64,000 nt of DNA from Cephalopachus bancanus (taxonomy: Eukaryota > Chordata > Mammalia > Primates > Tarsiidae). Position numbers and translations under genes: made by a program. Below, in pieces: positions 1-10,971 of this stretch; position 1 is the stretch's first letter; every line of letters starts with the position of its first letter. The notes under the pieces were generated by a model. It worked only from the letters and a program-made list of their open reading frames with translations, was not told the DNA's origin and searched no databases. The stretch is from positions 4,386,001 to 4,450,000 of the forward strand of contig JAPVLO010000083.1 in NCBI GenBank assembly GCA_027257055.1. The letters are read 5' to 3'.

Positions 1-2538
1 ATAAATGTAATTAAATACATCAACAGAAGTAAAAACAAGAATCATATGATTATATCATTAGATGCAGAAAAAGCTTTTGATAAAGACCAGCAGCACTTCT
101 TAATAAAAACCCTCAAACACCTAGGTATAGAAGGTACATACCTCAAAATAATAAGTGCCATCTACAATAAACCCACAGTTAACATATTGCTAAGAGACCA
201 GAAACTGGAAATATTTATCCTGAAAACTGGAAAACAAGACAAGGCTGCCCACTCTCACCCCTCTTGTTCAACATTGTGTTGGAAGTCCTAGCTCTGGCAA
301 TTAGACAAGAGAAGGAAATCAGGGGTATCCAAATAGGAAAAGAGGATGTCAAGCTATCCCTCTTTGCTGATGCTATGAATCTATAGCTTTAAAATCCAAG
401 AGAATCTGTCAAAAACCTGCTTGCACTGATAAAGGACTTTGGCAAAGTCTCAGGATACAAAATAAAAGTGCAAAAGACAGTTGCATTCCTATACACCAAC
501 CACAAGCAGGCAGAGACCCAAATCAAAAGCACAATCCCATTCACAATAGCCACCAAAAAAATGAAATACCTCAGCATCTTCCTATCCAGAGAAGTGAAAG
601 ACGTTTACAGTGAGAACTACAAAACACTGCTCAAAGAAATTCATTAAGACACAAACAAATGGAAAAATATTCCATGCTCATGAATGGGAAGAATCAACAT
701 TGATAAAATGTCCACCCCACCAAAGGTAACCTACAAATTCAATGTAACACCCATTAAGTTACCAATATTCCTCTCAGACCTGGAAATGACAATACAGAAA
801 TTCATATGGAAACATAATCAACCATGAATACCCAAAACAATCCTTAGCAAAAGAAACAAAGCAGGAGGTATCACACTTCCAGACTTCAAACTTTACTATA
901 AGGCTACAGTAATCAAAACAACCTCATATTGGAACAAGAACAGGCACATAGACCAATGGAACAGGATAGAGATTTCGAAACAAAGTCTCAATTTCTCAAC
1001 CAACTCATCTTTGACAAAGCCTCCAACAACCACCACTGGGGAGAGGAGAACCTATTCAGTAAATGGTGCTGGAAAAACTGGCTGATCACATGCAGAAGAT
1101 TGAAACAGGACCCCTACCTATCACCATACACAAAAATTAACTCTAAATAGATCAAAGACCCAAATGTAAAACCTCAAACTATAAGAATCTTAGGAGACAC
1201 ACAAATGGAAACTGGAACTGGCAACCAATTCCTATTCAGAACCCTAAATGCCCATACCTTATAAATAAGAGAGCCGAGCTCAATGGCTCAGCCTGTAATC
1301 CCACGCTTTGGGAAGCTGAGGTGAGTGGATTGCCTGAGCCCACAGGTTCGAGACCCACCTGGGCAACTTGGTGAGACCTCATCTCTACAATAAATCAAAA
1401 AATTAGCAGGCATAGTAGCACGCGCCTTTAGTTTCGGCTACTTGGAAGGCTGAGGCGGAAGGATCGTCAGAGCCCAGCAGATCGAGGCTGCGGTGACCGG
1501 GAGTGGCCACTGCACTTCAGTATGGGTGACAGAGTGAGACTTCAACTCAAAGAAAAAAAAAAGGAAAGAAATAAGAGAGACAAGTGGGACCTCATCAAAC
1601 TGACAAGCTTCTGCAATAAAGAGAGTAGGGAGACAGCCCACAAAATGGGAAAAAATATTTGCCAACTGTATATCTGACAAAGACCTAACATCTAGGATCT
1701 ACAAGGAACTCAAATGCGCCTAAAGGAAAAAAACAAACAGCCCCATTAAAAAATGGGTAAAAGACATGAATAGACACTTCTCAAGAATATATCCGGGCAG
1801 TCAACAGACACATGAAAAAGTGCTCAGCCTCACTCATCATCAGAGAAATGCAAGTTAGAATCACATTGAGATACCACCTAACCCCCGTAAGAATGAACAT
1901 CATTAATAAAGCAAACAACAACAGATGCTGGCAAAGATGCAGAGAAAAAGGAACGCTTCTACACTACTGGTGGGATTGCAAACTAGTGCAACCTCTATGG
2001 AAGACAGTGTGGCAGTTGACCTTCCATATGACCCAGTGATTCCTCTACTGGGAATACACCCAGAGGAACTCAAATCATTCTACAAAAAAAGATACCTGCA
2101 CACGTCTGTTTGTTGCAGCTCTATTCACAATAGCAAAAACGTGGAACTAACCACGCTGCCCATCAAAACTGGACTTGATTTTTTTAAATGTGGTACATAT
2201 ATACAATGGAATATTATGCAGTCATAAAGAAGAACAAACATATGGACTTCACTGAAATTTGGATGGATTTAGAGTCGATCATACTCAGCGGCCTGTCATA
2301 GAAACAAAGAACAGAGTACCATATGTTCTCACTCATAAGCGAAACCTGAACAATTATAATACTATAAGAAAGGGATTGGCAGTAGTGGGAAACTATCAGG
2401 GCAACAGGGGTGGGATTGGCAGTTGAGGGCGACTGCTAGGGGAGGGAGGAGCACACCTCATCAACAAGGGTACCTGCATAGTCAATGTTTGTGTACCTAA
2501 ACCTTAATTGTACCTCACATCTTTATTTTTTTTTAAAA
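1..2538 (+). mobile_element. LINE-1 fragment, ORF2 3' half and 3' UTR, split by an Alu
   Basis: The window opens inside L1 ORF2. The frame at 46-291 carries the reverse transcriptase stretch starting [12 protein letters not shown]. The catalytic FADD box at about 361-372 reads FADA and is followed by stops, so the copy is dead. The C-terminal ORF2 region continues to 1262, is interrupted by an Alu, and resumes at 1580 with the [15 protein letters not shown] and [15 protein letters not shown] segments through 2227. The 3' UTR ends at about 2520-2538 with a T-run followed by a short A-run. The 5' part lies outside the window, so no target-site duplication can be read. Confidence 0.93.
1274..1568 (+). 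mobile_element. Dimeric Alu (7SL-derived SINE) inserted in L1
   Basis: The left arm shows the CAGCCTGTAATCCCACGC block, then an A-rich linker, then a right arm with AAGGCTGAGGCGGAAGGAT, and an A tail at about 1553-1568. It is flanked by a perfect 11-bp duplication, aaataagagag, at 1263-1273 and 1569-1579, which shows insertion by L1 machinery into the L1 already there. It belongs to the same subfamily as the five other dimeric Alus in the window. Confidence 0.95.
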
Positions 2539-3395
2539 ACCTGGGTGACTAAGATGAGCAAGGCAACATTTCTAGAGATATGGTTAAATTAGAAGAGAGG
2601 TGAACCGAGGGAAAACATAAGTTTGTGAATGTCGTTTATGACAGTTTAGACTGAATCCTTTACTGTCACACAAAGATGCTACCTTCTTGATTGTGCAGGC
2701 TCAGAGCCAGTTCATATCAGCCTGAGCTCTATATAGCACTGACCTAGGAGTTGGCAGAAGGCAATGGAGAAAGAGAAAAAAGAAAAACAGAAACATCTAG
2801 CATCTAAGTAGGGCACATGTATGGATCCTCTGAGATGTTGGGAAGGCAGCCATGATGGGAGAGTCAAAAAAAAACAACATAGTTTCGATTGTTCCACATG
2901 CCAAACCTTCTCTAAAGCCTTGAGCACATTCATGTTTGCCGGAACAATTTTGGAAAGGGTGGAGATTCAGAGACTGAAAAGTAGACCAAGAACCTACAGA
3001 AGGTCCATCAGTTATTGCTTTTTCTGGTTCTAAAAGAAAAATAAAGTTCACATAAATCCCCAGGTACACATATTTTATTAAGCATTTGTTTATCGTATAA
3101 CAAGAAGCACTCTATGTACGATGACCGTTTTTAAATTTCTAGGTCACAGTTAATTAATGTTTATTAAAGGTGCAAAGGCATTTAGTTAGAGTTATTAATA
3201 GTATACACTCTAGAAACTATATTAACCATTTTTGAAAATTATTTTCCTAAACAAACAAATTGGAAAATTCTCATTTATTAAATTAATGTGAGAATCAGAA
3301 ATTACTAATTTGTAGAAGAACGTGTTACAGATCATGCTATAGGAAAGGTGTGGCCTCTTTCATTTAATAACATCTACTGCACTGGAATACATAAA
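2539..3395. other. No recognised feature
   Basis: AT-rich sequence with short frames on both strands, none longer than 90 codons and none resembling a known protein. I see no repeat family, splice-bounded exon or RNA gene here. Confidence 0.5.
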
Positions 3396-4440
3396 AAAAA
3401 TAGTTGGTCCCTACCTGTGTGGAGTTTATACACACAAAAACATAAGGAAACTAACAAATAAATAGATGAAACAACAAGAAGAGATGCTGTGATTTTTTTA
3501 AAAATGTTAAGTGCTCTTAGAAGCCCTCTCTGAGGAGCTGACATGTAAGCTGAGATCTTAGGATGAGAAATAACAAACCTCTGTAAGAACTAGGGGAGTC
3601 TGTTTCTGCCAAAATGAATGTTGAGGCCTTATGTCAGAAGAGCCCTGAGAGCATTCAAGGAACAGACCCCTCCACCTGGAGCAACATGAGAGGCACAAGA
3701 TAAAGCTGCAAAGAACAACAGGAACAAGACTGAGCAGCACCAGACATCATAGATGTCACAGAGTTTGGAACTCTTTTCAAATACCACTTTCCCATCTGGT
3801 TCAGAAGCTGAAGAAGGAATTTAAACTGGGAACATGATCCAATTTTCTTGCTTAAAAGTATATATTTTTGTTGTATAATCAATAGCACAGAGCTTAGTAA
3901 ACTCTAGGTACTCAGTAAATGGCAAGAATATAAGGCAGGTGACCCTTCCCATGATCCAGATGAGGGAAGAGGTGATGGAGGAAGTAGATATATTCCAGAG
4001 GTATTACAGGTAGAACTAACAGGAATTAGCGGTGGATTGGAACAAAGAGGTGATGGAGAGGAAGGATTCAAGAATGACTCCCAGTGTGGTAAACTGGACA
4101 ACAGGTGGGATGATGTGCCATTAATTGAGATGGAGAAGATGGGCAGCAGTTTCAGAGGAGGGAATCAAGTGTTCGATTCTATGTGTCAAGTTTAAACCTG
4201 TGAGACCACCATTGAGATGTCCGTGTATGTGAGTCTGCAGTTTGGAAAAGAGATTTGAGCTAGGTGTGTACATTTAGGAAGAGAGGAGATCACTAAAAGA
4301 ATGTGTAGTGAAAAAAAAAAAGAATGTGTAGTAAATAAAAGAATGTGTATTGAAAGAAGAGAAATTTCTACACTTAGAAGTGAGATGAAGGAAGAGAAAC
4401 TGCCAAAAGTTATTATCAAGTCAGCACACAGTCCACCACA
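3396..4440 (-). mobile_element. L2 (CR1-type LINE) fragment, antisense
   Basis: The strand shown is purine-rich with stretches recognised from antisense L2 ORF2, for example tgaggagctgacatgtaagc near 3531 and gattcaagaatgactccc near 4066. On the minus strand these fall in the reverse transcriptase and C-terminal region of L2. The copy is heavily decayed with no open frame across it. At 4297-4360 it holds three imprecise copies of an agaatgtgtagt motif separated by A-runs. Family assignment is from memory of the L2 consensus, not from an alignment. Confidence 0.65.
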
Positions 4441-4635
4441 TGCCCTTTCTGAGCAAGATCCATTCCTACCACCCTAGAGTTAAGCATTATCCTGACTGGT
4501 GGGATCACCATTTCCTTACTTAAAACAAAAACAAAAAACTACCACCTAAATATTCATAGTTAATGATACATGCAGTTTGCCCATTTCCAGAATCAAGGAC
4601 AAGCTATCCACGTGAAATGAGTTGGCGAACAAATG

Positions 4636-4835
4636 CTGTTTTTCTGTTCTCTGGAATAGTTTGTATGTGATTGGAATTACTTCCTGCTTAAAATAGTTGA
4701 CAGAAATCATGGGTAAAGCCTTATGAGCCTGGAGTTTTTTCTTAATTGGACTGTTTTTATTACTGACTAAATTTCTTTAATAGTTATAGAAATGTTCAGG
4801 TTGACTATTATTGATACTAAGGCAAAAAAGTCAAA
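4636..4835 (-). mobile_element. Old L1 (L1M-type) fragment, antisense ORF2
   Basis: The segment ctctggaatagtttgtatg, then gcctggagttttttcttaat and atttctttaatagttatag, follows in order the antisense ORF2 reverse transcriptase region typical of ancient mammalian L1. Many substitutions and short gaps suggest great age. No frame is open. Confidence 0.7.
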
Positions 4836-5372
4836 TGCTGACTAGTTGAACACAACTTTTATAAGTTTGATATATTTTTTTTTCTTTCTGGAGAGAGTTG
4901 AGAGAAGAGTCCATTGGGGACATTACTATTACATTATTATTAAATTTTCATTTTCAGGCTGTATCACATTACTCAAAAAACACACTGAATAGCTGACCAA
5001 AAGAAAAGACAAGATTAAACTTTTGCTACAGATAATATCCTGGACTGCTTATGCACCTCTGTGGATTTGCTCAGCCAAGGTGTTTGGCTCAGTGTTAAGG
5101 GTGACTCTGTTAAGATCTTCTTGCAGTGATTGCATTGCTGAAAGCCACTAGTAAGTTTTGCTCTGTAGAGGAAGAAGATGCATTGCTGCATTTGTTGTGG
5201 GGCCATGCCTGTGGACACCACCTGCTTGGCTGGCTGGGTTTTGCAGGGTAACTGTTCCAGGTCCTACCTACTGTTTGCAAATGTAGTCTGAGAATGTGTC
5301 ACTTCCTGCCTACCCATCATCACTTTCCCCATTACCCCAAAAGCATGAAATGCTGGAGGATACCCTCAGCAA

Positions 5373-5373
<1 letters not shown>
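4836..5373. other. No recognised feature
   Basis: The only frame of note (5015-5221, minus) has no recognisable domain. I see no repeat consensus or regulatory motif that I can name. Confidence 0.4.

Positions 5374-5414
<41 letters not shown>
5374..5414. repeat. (CA)n microsatellite
   Basis: An almost uninterrupted CA dinucleotide run of about 20 units, preceded by gcgcgc. It explains the HTHT and VCVC runs in overlapping short frames on both strands. Confidence 0.97.
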
Positions 5415-5417
<3 letters not shown>

Positions 5418-6240
5418 GGCCAGGCACAGAATGCCCTGGCTATTGTTTGCTTCACAGGCTGTGCCCTTGGGCTGTTGCTAATGCAGAGAAAGTTGCCCCT
5501 GCTGGGGGTTTTTTTGTGGTAGTTGTTATTGTTATTATCATTTTTAATTGACACAATGATTTTACAAATACATGATAAATGTATGAACGAATGGATATGC
5601 TAATTACACTGATTGGATCATCACACTTTGTAGAAAGGTATCAATATCTCTGTACTGAATCCAGGTTCCCAAGCCAGTGCTGGAGAGGCTGCACCGCACA
5701 AGCCAGAGGTACAAGATAGATGGCACGACTAGGAAAAACTTTGACAAAGTGCGAAAGTTGGCGTGGTTTTTTTTTTTTCTCTTTCCCTCCCTCATCAGAG
5801 ATTGATTCGAGATACAATAATTCTATAGCCTTTGCACAAATATTTTGTAAAATCAGGTAGTTATCTGCACACATTACAAAGTTCTGACCAGCCCTGTAAC
5901 AAGCCCCATGGCATTTTTTATCCTTTCTTGCTTGCCACAACCTCTGTTCCCTCACTCCTGAGCCTAGAAGTGCCCTCAACAATAAAGTACCAACGTGTAA
6001 GATTGTGCCTGCTTTCTAAGGAACCCAGAAGAGGGCAAATAATCAAGAATTATTACATATCTGGGGATAAAAATATCTTTTCTCATTTTTGCCTTGCGTT
6101 TCTGTCTTACCTCATCTGTTCGTCATTATAATTACTGTCTCTCAAACGCACTTAACTTCGTTACTTTTCTCTTTGCTTATACCTGCCTGTCAAAACCCAA
6201 CCATTCCCTTTCTTTTCTCCTTTCTCCCTTTTTTCTTTCC
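5415..6240. other. No recognised feature
   Basis: Single-copy-looking sequence. A 113-codon minus-strand frame (5641-5982) has no recognisable domain and includes a lysine run from a T-tract, so it is probably chance. Confidence 0.4.
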
Positions 6241-6460
6241 TATTTCTTTTAAATTGTGAAATATAATACATGTACATAAAACTAAATGGAACATGAATAT
6301 GTGGTTTTTTGTTTTTTTCTTTTGAATATGTGTTTTAGCAATAAGCATTCCAGTCAAAAAACAGATTATTGTCAGCACCCCAGAAGCCACAGCATGCCCT
6401 ATTCTGATTCAAGTTCCACTCCCAGTCCCTTTAGAGTTAAGAGTTATCCGATTTTTAGCA
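6241..6460 (+). repeat. Old dispersed-repeat fragment, family not assigned
   Basis: The order aattgtgaaatataatacatg, tacataaaac, then gtcagcaccccagaagccac and tagagttaagagttatcc resembles a common mammalian fossil repeat. A related block (ccattcctaccaccctagag through attatcctgac) occurs at about 4460-4500, so the element is present at least twice here. I cannot name the family with certainty. Confidence 0.45.
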
Positions 6461-6540
6461 GTCAATAGAGATCAGTATATTCCAAAGTAACAGAATTGAA
6501 ACTACCCTTCTTTGACACCTAGGTGAGGGTTCTCTCTACC

Positions 6541-6570
6541 TTATGCTTAACTCCCTAGAGTTAAGCATAA
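6541..6570. repeat. Perfect 13-bp hairpin with 4-nt loop
   Basis: ttatgcttaactc (6541-6553) and its exact reverse complement (6558-6570) flank the loop ccta. The right arm resembles the gttaagcat motif of the dispersed repeat at 4460-4500 and 6430, so a template switch inside an old repeat copy is a possible origin. Confidence 0.9.
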
Positions 6571-7130
6571 CTTTAGTCAAGCCAAAAGCTTAAAAAATAA
6601 TCCACTGCTTTAGTTCAAGAAACAACAAAACTTTTAGCCACCGTAATAACAAATAAAAGAATGTCAAATTTGCCTTTCACCGCTTAGGTTGCCTTTGATG
6701 ATCTCAGTTTCATCCTTAGGAGCTTACACTGTGATAAACAGAAGAATTTGAATGCAAAGGGTAACTCAGGCCAAGAAGCACACTGAAGATTGAGAGTTTT
6801 ATTCTGGGATCTGCAATTATTCACTATTACTCTTAGGAAGTGCTTCCTTTTTCTCTTAATCAGCAAAATAATATATCTACAATACCATCAACAAACCCAA
6901 CTACCAAGGCAGACATATAAGTTTGATTTGCTTTCTCCAACATCAGATGCTTCAATGAATCAGGCTTCTGGATAACTGTTCTTTAAACACTTTGTAGTTT
7001 TGCAATTATACTGTAAAATTCTCACTAGCTCTTTCTCTCTAGGCCTTAGTGATTTGCATGTGGGATGTGTGAAAATTTTCACCTATCAAGGAGCAAGGCA
7101 TTTTTTTTTTCCTTTTGCAAAAAAGAAAAA
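6571..7130. other. No recognised feature
   Basis: AT-rich sequence with only short frames and no repeat or gene that I recognise. Confidence 0.4.
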
Positions 7131-8072
7131 AGAAAAGACTCCAGCATTCCTTCTTGATAAAAACCCTTGAACACCTAGGCAAAAAAAAAAAAAATTCACA
7201 CCTAGAAGAAACATTCTCAAAATAGTAAGTACCATCTATGATAAACCCACAGCCAGCATATTGATAAATTAACAGAAACAAGAAGCATTTCCCCTGAAAA
7301 CCTGAACAAGGTAAGACTGCCCACTCTCACTCCTTCTGTGCAACATTATGTGGAAGTCCTAGCTAGAGCAATTGGACAAGAGAAGGAAATTAGGAGTATC
7401 CAAATAGGAAAAGAGAAAGTTATCGCTCTTTGCTGATGATATGATCCTATACCTTAAAAATCCAGGATAATCTGCCAAAAAACTTTCTTGCACTGTAAAG
7501 GACTTTGGCAAAGTCTCAGGGTAGAAAATAAATGTGTAAAAGACAGTCACGTTCTTATACACCAACAACAAATAGGCAGAGAACCAAATAAAAAGCACAA
7601 TTTCATTAACAGTAGCCACACACAAAAAGAAAAAAGAAAAGAAAAGAAATACCTCAGCCTCTTCCTAACCAGAATGGTATAAGACCTTTACAACGAAAAC
7701 TACAAAATACTGCTCAAAGAAATCCAAGAAGACACAAACAAATGGAAATATATTCCATGCTCATGGGCTGGAAGAATTAACATTGTTAAAATGTCCATCC
7801 TACCAAAGGCAATCTGCAGATTCAACACAGTACTCATTAAGATACCAATGTCATTCTCAGACCTGGAAACGAAAATACAGAAATTTATATGGAAACATAA
7901 AGACCATGAATAGTCAAAATAGTTCCAGCAAAAGAAACAAAGCAGAAGGTATCACACTTCCAGACTTTAAACTTTACTATAAGGCTACAGTAATCAAAAA
8001 CAGCCTGCTTTTGGTACAAGAATAGGGGTATAGACCAATGGAACAGGATAGAGATTATGGATGAAAAACCTC

Positions 8073-9604
8073 CCCAGTCACTGAGCCCCCAACAAGGACT
8101 CAGAATCCTTCCCCTTGAGACCCCTTGCTTCCCAACACTCCATCCCCCCGCCCGTCTTCTCCCTCCACCACCTTCCGCAGGCACTTTCCACCAAGGAAAA
8201 GGAATCGCATCGTATGTCTGCTATCCAGAGCCTCTACTCTTTTGACCCCTTTGCTGATGCAAGTAGGAATGATGACCTGCTTCCTGCTGGCACTGAGGAT
8301 TATATACTTATAAGAATTCAACAGTGAAAACGGCAGGAAGACCCTTACTACCGTCCAAGGGATCACTGATGATTACGATAAAAAGAAACTAGTGAAGGCA
8401 TTTAAGAAGAAATTTGCCTGCAATGGTACTGTAATTGAGCATCCAGAATATGGAGAAGTAATTCAGCTACAGGGTGACCAGCGCAAGAACACATGCCAGT
8501 TCCTCGTAGAGAGCGGACTGGCTAAGGACAATCAGCTGAAGGTTCAGGGGTTTTAAGTGCTTTTGTGGCTCATTGAACCTTAAGTAAGGATTTCCTTGCA
8601 ATGAGTAGAATTTCCCTTCTGTCCCTTGTCACAAATTTTAAAACCTCACAGCTTGTATAATGTAACCATTTGGGGTCTGCTTTTAACCTGGACTAGTGTA
8701 ACTCCTTCATGCAATAAGCTGGAAAGAGCCATGCTGTCTAGTCTGGAAGTCCCTCATTTAAACAGAGGTCAAGCAGGAGGTGCCTGGCAGGATCAAGCTT
8801 GAAACAAAGCAATAACATGATGTTTCAACCAAGCCCAGAGCCCTAGGATCACAGACAACTATGTCTGGCCAGAAGTTCCTCAGTTTTCCCTCTGGAGAGT
8901 TCCCTGGCCTGAAAGATTGTCACTACCAGAACGAGCCTCGGTGAACCCGAGAGGAGAGGATGACGTGAGGATTTGCCCTTAAAGGGAACCTTTGGCTGTG
9001 AAAGAGAGATGCCTGATCTCTCCATCCCAACCAGCCAGGCAGAGGTCAGAGTGGCCCCCTTCCCGGGGTGATAGCATGTCTGCCTTGCCACAGAGGTCTT
9101 CCTCACCAGACATATCTAGTTGAGGGATGCCCTAACACTAGAATGTGAGACCAGCCTTCTCTCAGTTAAAATTTTTAAAAGGGAACAAACCTGAAACCAA
9201 TGCCAGGTGAAGTAACAACTGGTTTCTGGATTTTTTCCCCCTCAGTTATACTGTTATGTATAATGTATTTAAACCCTTATTTAAATAAAATTTGTTGGCC
9301 AGGCTCAGCCTGTAATCCCAGCACTTTGGGAGACCGAGGTGAGTGGATTGCCTGTGCCTGCAGGTTCAAGACCCACCCGGGCAACTTGGCGAGACCTCAT
9401 CTCTACAATAAATCAAAATTAGCCGGGCGTGGTAGCGCACTCCTATAGTTCCAGATACTAAGAAGACTGAGGCGGAAGGATCACCGGAGCCTAGCAGGTC
9501 GACGCTGCAGTGGCCAGGAGAATGCCACTGCACTCCAGTCTGGGTGACAGAGTGAGATTCCAACTCTAAATAAATAAATTAATGAAACTTGTTTTCAGAA
9601 AAAA
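8073..9604 (+). pseudogene. EIF1: EIF1 processed pseudogene (translation initiation factor 1)
   Basis: This is an intronless copy of the mRNA for eIF1, the SUI1-family factor that monitors start codon choice on the 40S ribosomal subunit. A 5' UTR-like segment precedes ATG at 8214. The frame encodes MSAIQSLYSFDPFADAS and continues to codon 37, then TGA at 8325-8327. An extra A just after it shifts the frame. The rest of the protein remains readable in the shifted frame (QGITDDYDKKKLVKAFKKKF, then the C-terminal LKVQGF-type end) to TAA at 8554-8556. A long 3' UTR follows, interrupted near its end by an Alu, then an A-rich tail at about 9599-9606. The duplication gaaaaacctc (8063-8072 and 9607-9616) marks L1-mediated insertion into the host L1. 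It is not expected to make eIF1. Confidence 0.95.
9297..9581 (+). mobile_element. Dimeric Alu inserted in the EIF1 pseudogene 3' UTR
   Basis: It is the same subfamily as the other dimeric Alus but lacks about 10 nt in the left-arm A-box area (ggccaggctcagcctg). The tail is taaataaataaat-like. The flanking duplication is imperfect: ataaaatttgtt (9285-9296) against atgaaacttgtt (9582-9593). It sits just upstream of the end of the EIF1 3' UTR, so it is the youngest layer of a three-deep nest: L1, then EIF1, then Alu. Confidence 0.92.
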
Positions 9605-10971
9605 AAGAAAAACCTCAATTTCTCAACCAACTTCTCTCCGACAAAGTCTCCACCACCAACCACTGGGGAGAGGAGAACCTATTCAGTAAATGGTGCTGGG
9701 AAAACTGGCTGACCATATGCAGAAGATTGAAACAGGATCCCAACCTATCACCATACACAAAATTCAACTCAAAATGGATCGAAGATCTAAACACAAAACC
9801 TCAAATTATAAGAATCTTAGAAAACACAGGAGACACCCTTATGGGAATCCAAGTAGGCAACCAATTCCTGATCAAAACACCAGGTATCCATGTCAAAAGG
9901 GATAAGATAGACAAGTTGAACCTGAGCAAACTGAAAGACTTCTGCAAAGCAAAAGAAGCCATCAAGAGAATGGGGAGACAGCTCACAGAATGGGAAAAAA
10001 TATTTGCCAACTGTATATCTGACAAAGGCCTAACATCCAGGATCTATGAGAAACTCAAACGTGCCAAAAGGAAAAAAAAAACAAACAGCCCCATTAAAAA
10101 GTGGGCAAAAGACATGAATAGATACTTCTCAAAAAAAGACATACAGACAGCCAACAGACACATGAAAAAGTGCTCAGCCCAACTAGTCATCAGAGAAATA
10201 CAAATCAAAACCACATTGAGATACCATGTAATCCCAGTAAGAATGGTCATCATTAATAAAAAATAAACATGCTGGTGAGGATGTGGAGAAAAAGGAATGT
10301 TTCTACACTGCTGGTGGGAATGCTAACTAGTTCAGCCTCTATGGAAAACAATGTGATGATTTCAAAAAGAATGAGAAATTGACCTTTGTTATGATCCAGC
10401 AATCCCTCTACTTAGTATATACCCAGAGGAACTCAAATCATTCTATCAAAAAGATACCTGCACACACATGTTTATTGCAGCACTATTCACAATAGCAAGA
10501 ATATGGACTCAACCATGCTGCCCATTGAAACCGGACTGGATTTTTAAAATGTGGTACATATACTCAATGGAATATTACACAGCCATAAAAAAGGACAAAC
10601 ATATGAACTTCACAGCAACTTGGATGGATTTCGAGCCTATAATACTCAGTGTTCTATTACAGAAACAAAGAACTTGTATACCACATGTTTTCACTCATAA
10701 ACGGACCCTGAACATTTGCCATACTCTTATAAGAAAGAGATTGGCATTAGCAGGACACAGCCAGAGGAGAGGGGCACATAACATTAATAAGAGTACCTAA
10801 TCTCAAACCAGGCAAAGTGGGGACCAAAGGGAGGCCCATCATACAAGTATATGATGATCACTTGTATATATAATCCTAAATTATACCCCACATCTTTTAA
10901 ATTTAAAAAACACATAAAAAATAAAAAAGACTTTCATTAGTTAGCAGTGAAACAAATAATTTTAAAATTAT

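Larger units (their letters stand above)
7141..10922 (+). mobile_element. LINE-1, 5'-truncated, split by an EIF1 retrocopy
   Basis: ORF2 sequence begins at 7141 in the reverse transcriptase domain. The FADD box is intact at 7429-7440, but stops and frameshifts surround it. The element runs to about 8072, is interrupted by the EIF1 pseudogene, and resumes at 9617 with a 225-codon frame (9589-10266) covering the ORF2 C-terminal region ([20 protein letters not shown]). A further frame at 10468-10800 carries the end of ORF2. The 3' UTR ends near 10922. A possible short duplication, aaaagact, lies at 7133-7140 and 10925-10932, but it is low complexity. A 13-nt A-run at about 7182-7194 interrupts the 5' part. 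Confidence 0.93.

Noticed and set aside
4297..4360. Threefold agaatgtgtagt motif resembling a short array
   Set aside because: Three imperfect units separated by A-runs, inside a decayed L2; a simple slippage product, not a CRISPR-like or satellite array.
5294..5554. Histidine/threonine and valine/cysteine repeat proteins on both strands
   Set aside because: Translations of the CA microsatellite.
5641..5982. A 113-codon minus-strand frame
   Set aside because: No recognisable domain, low-complexity lysine run from a T-tract, overlapping equal-length frames in other phases.
9589..10266. A 225-codon frame that looks like a gene
   Set aside because: It begins in the EIF1 retrocopy tail and is L1 ORF2 C-terminal sequence. 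The ATG is accidental.
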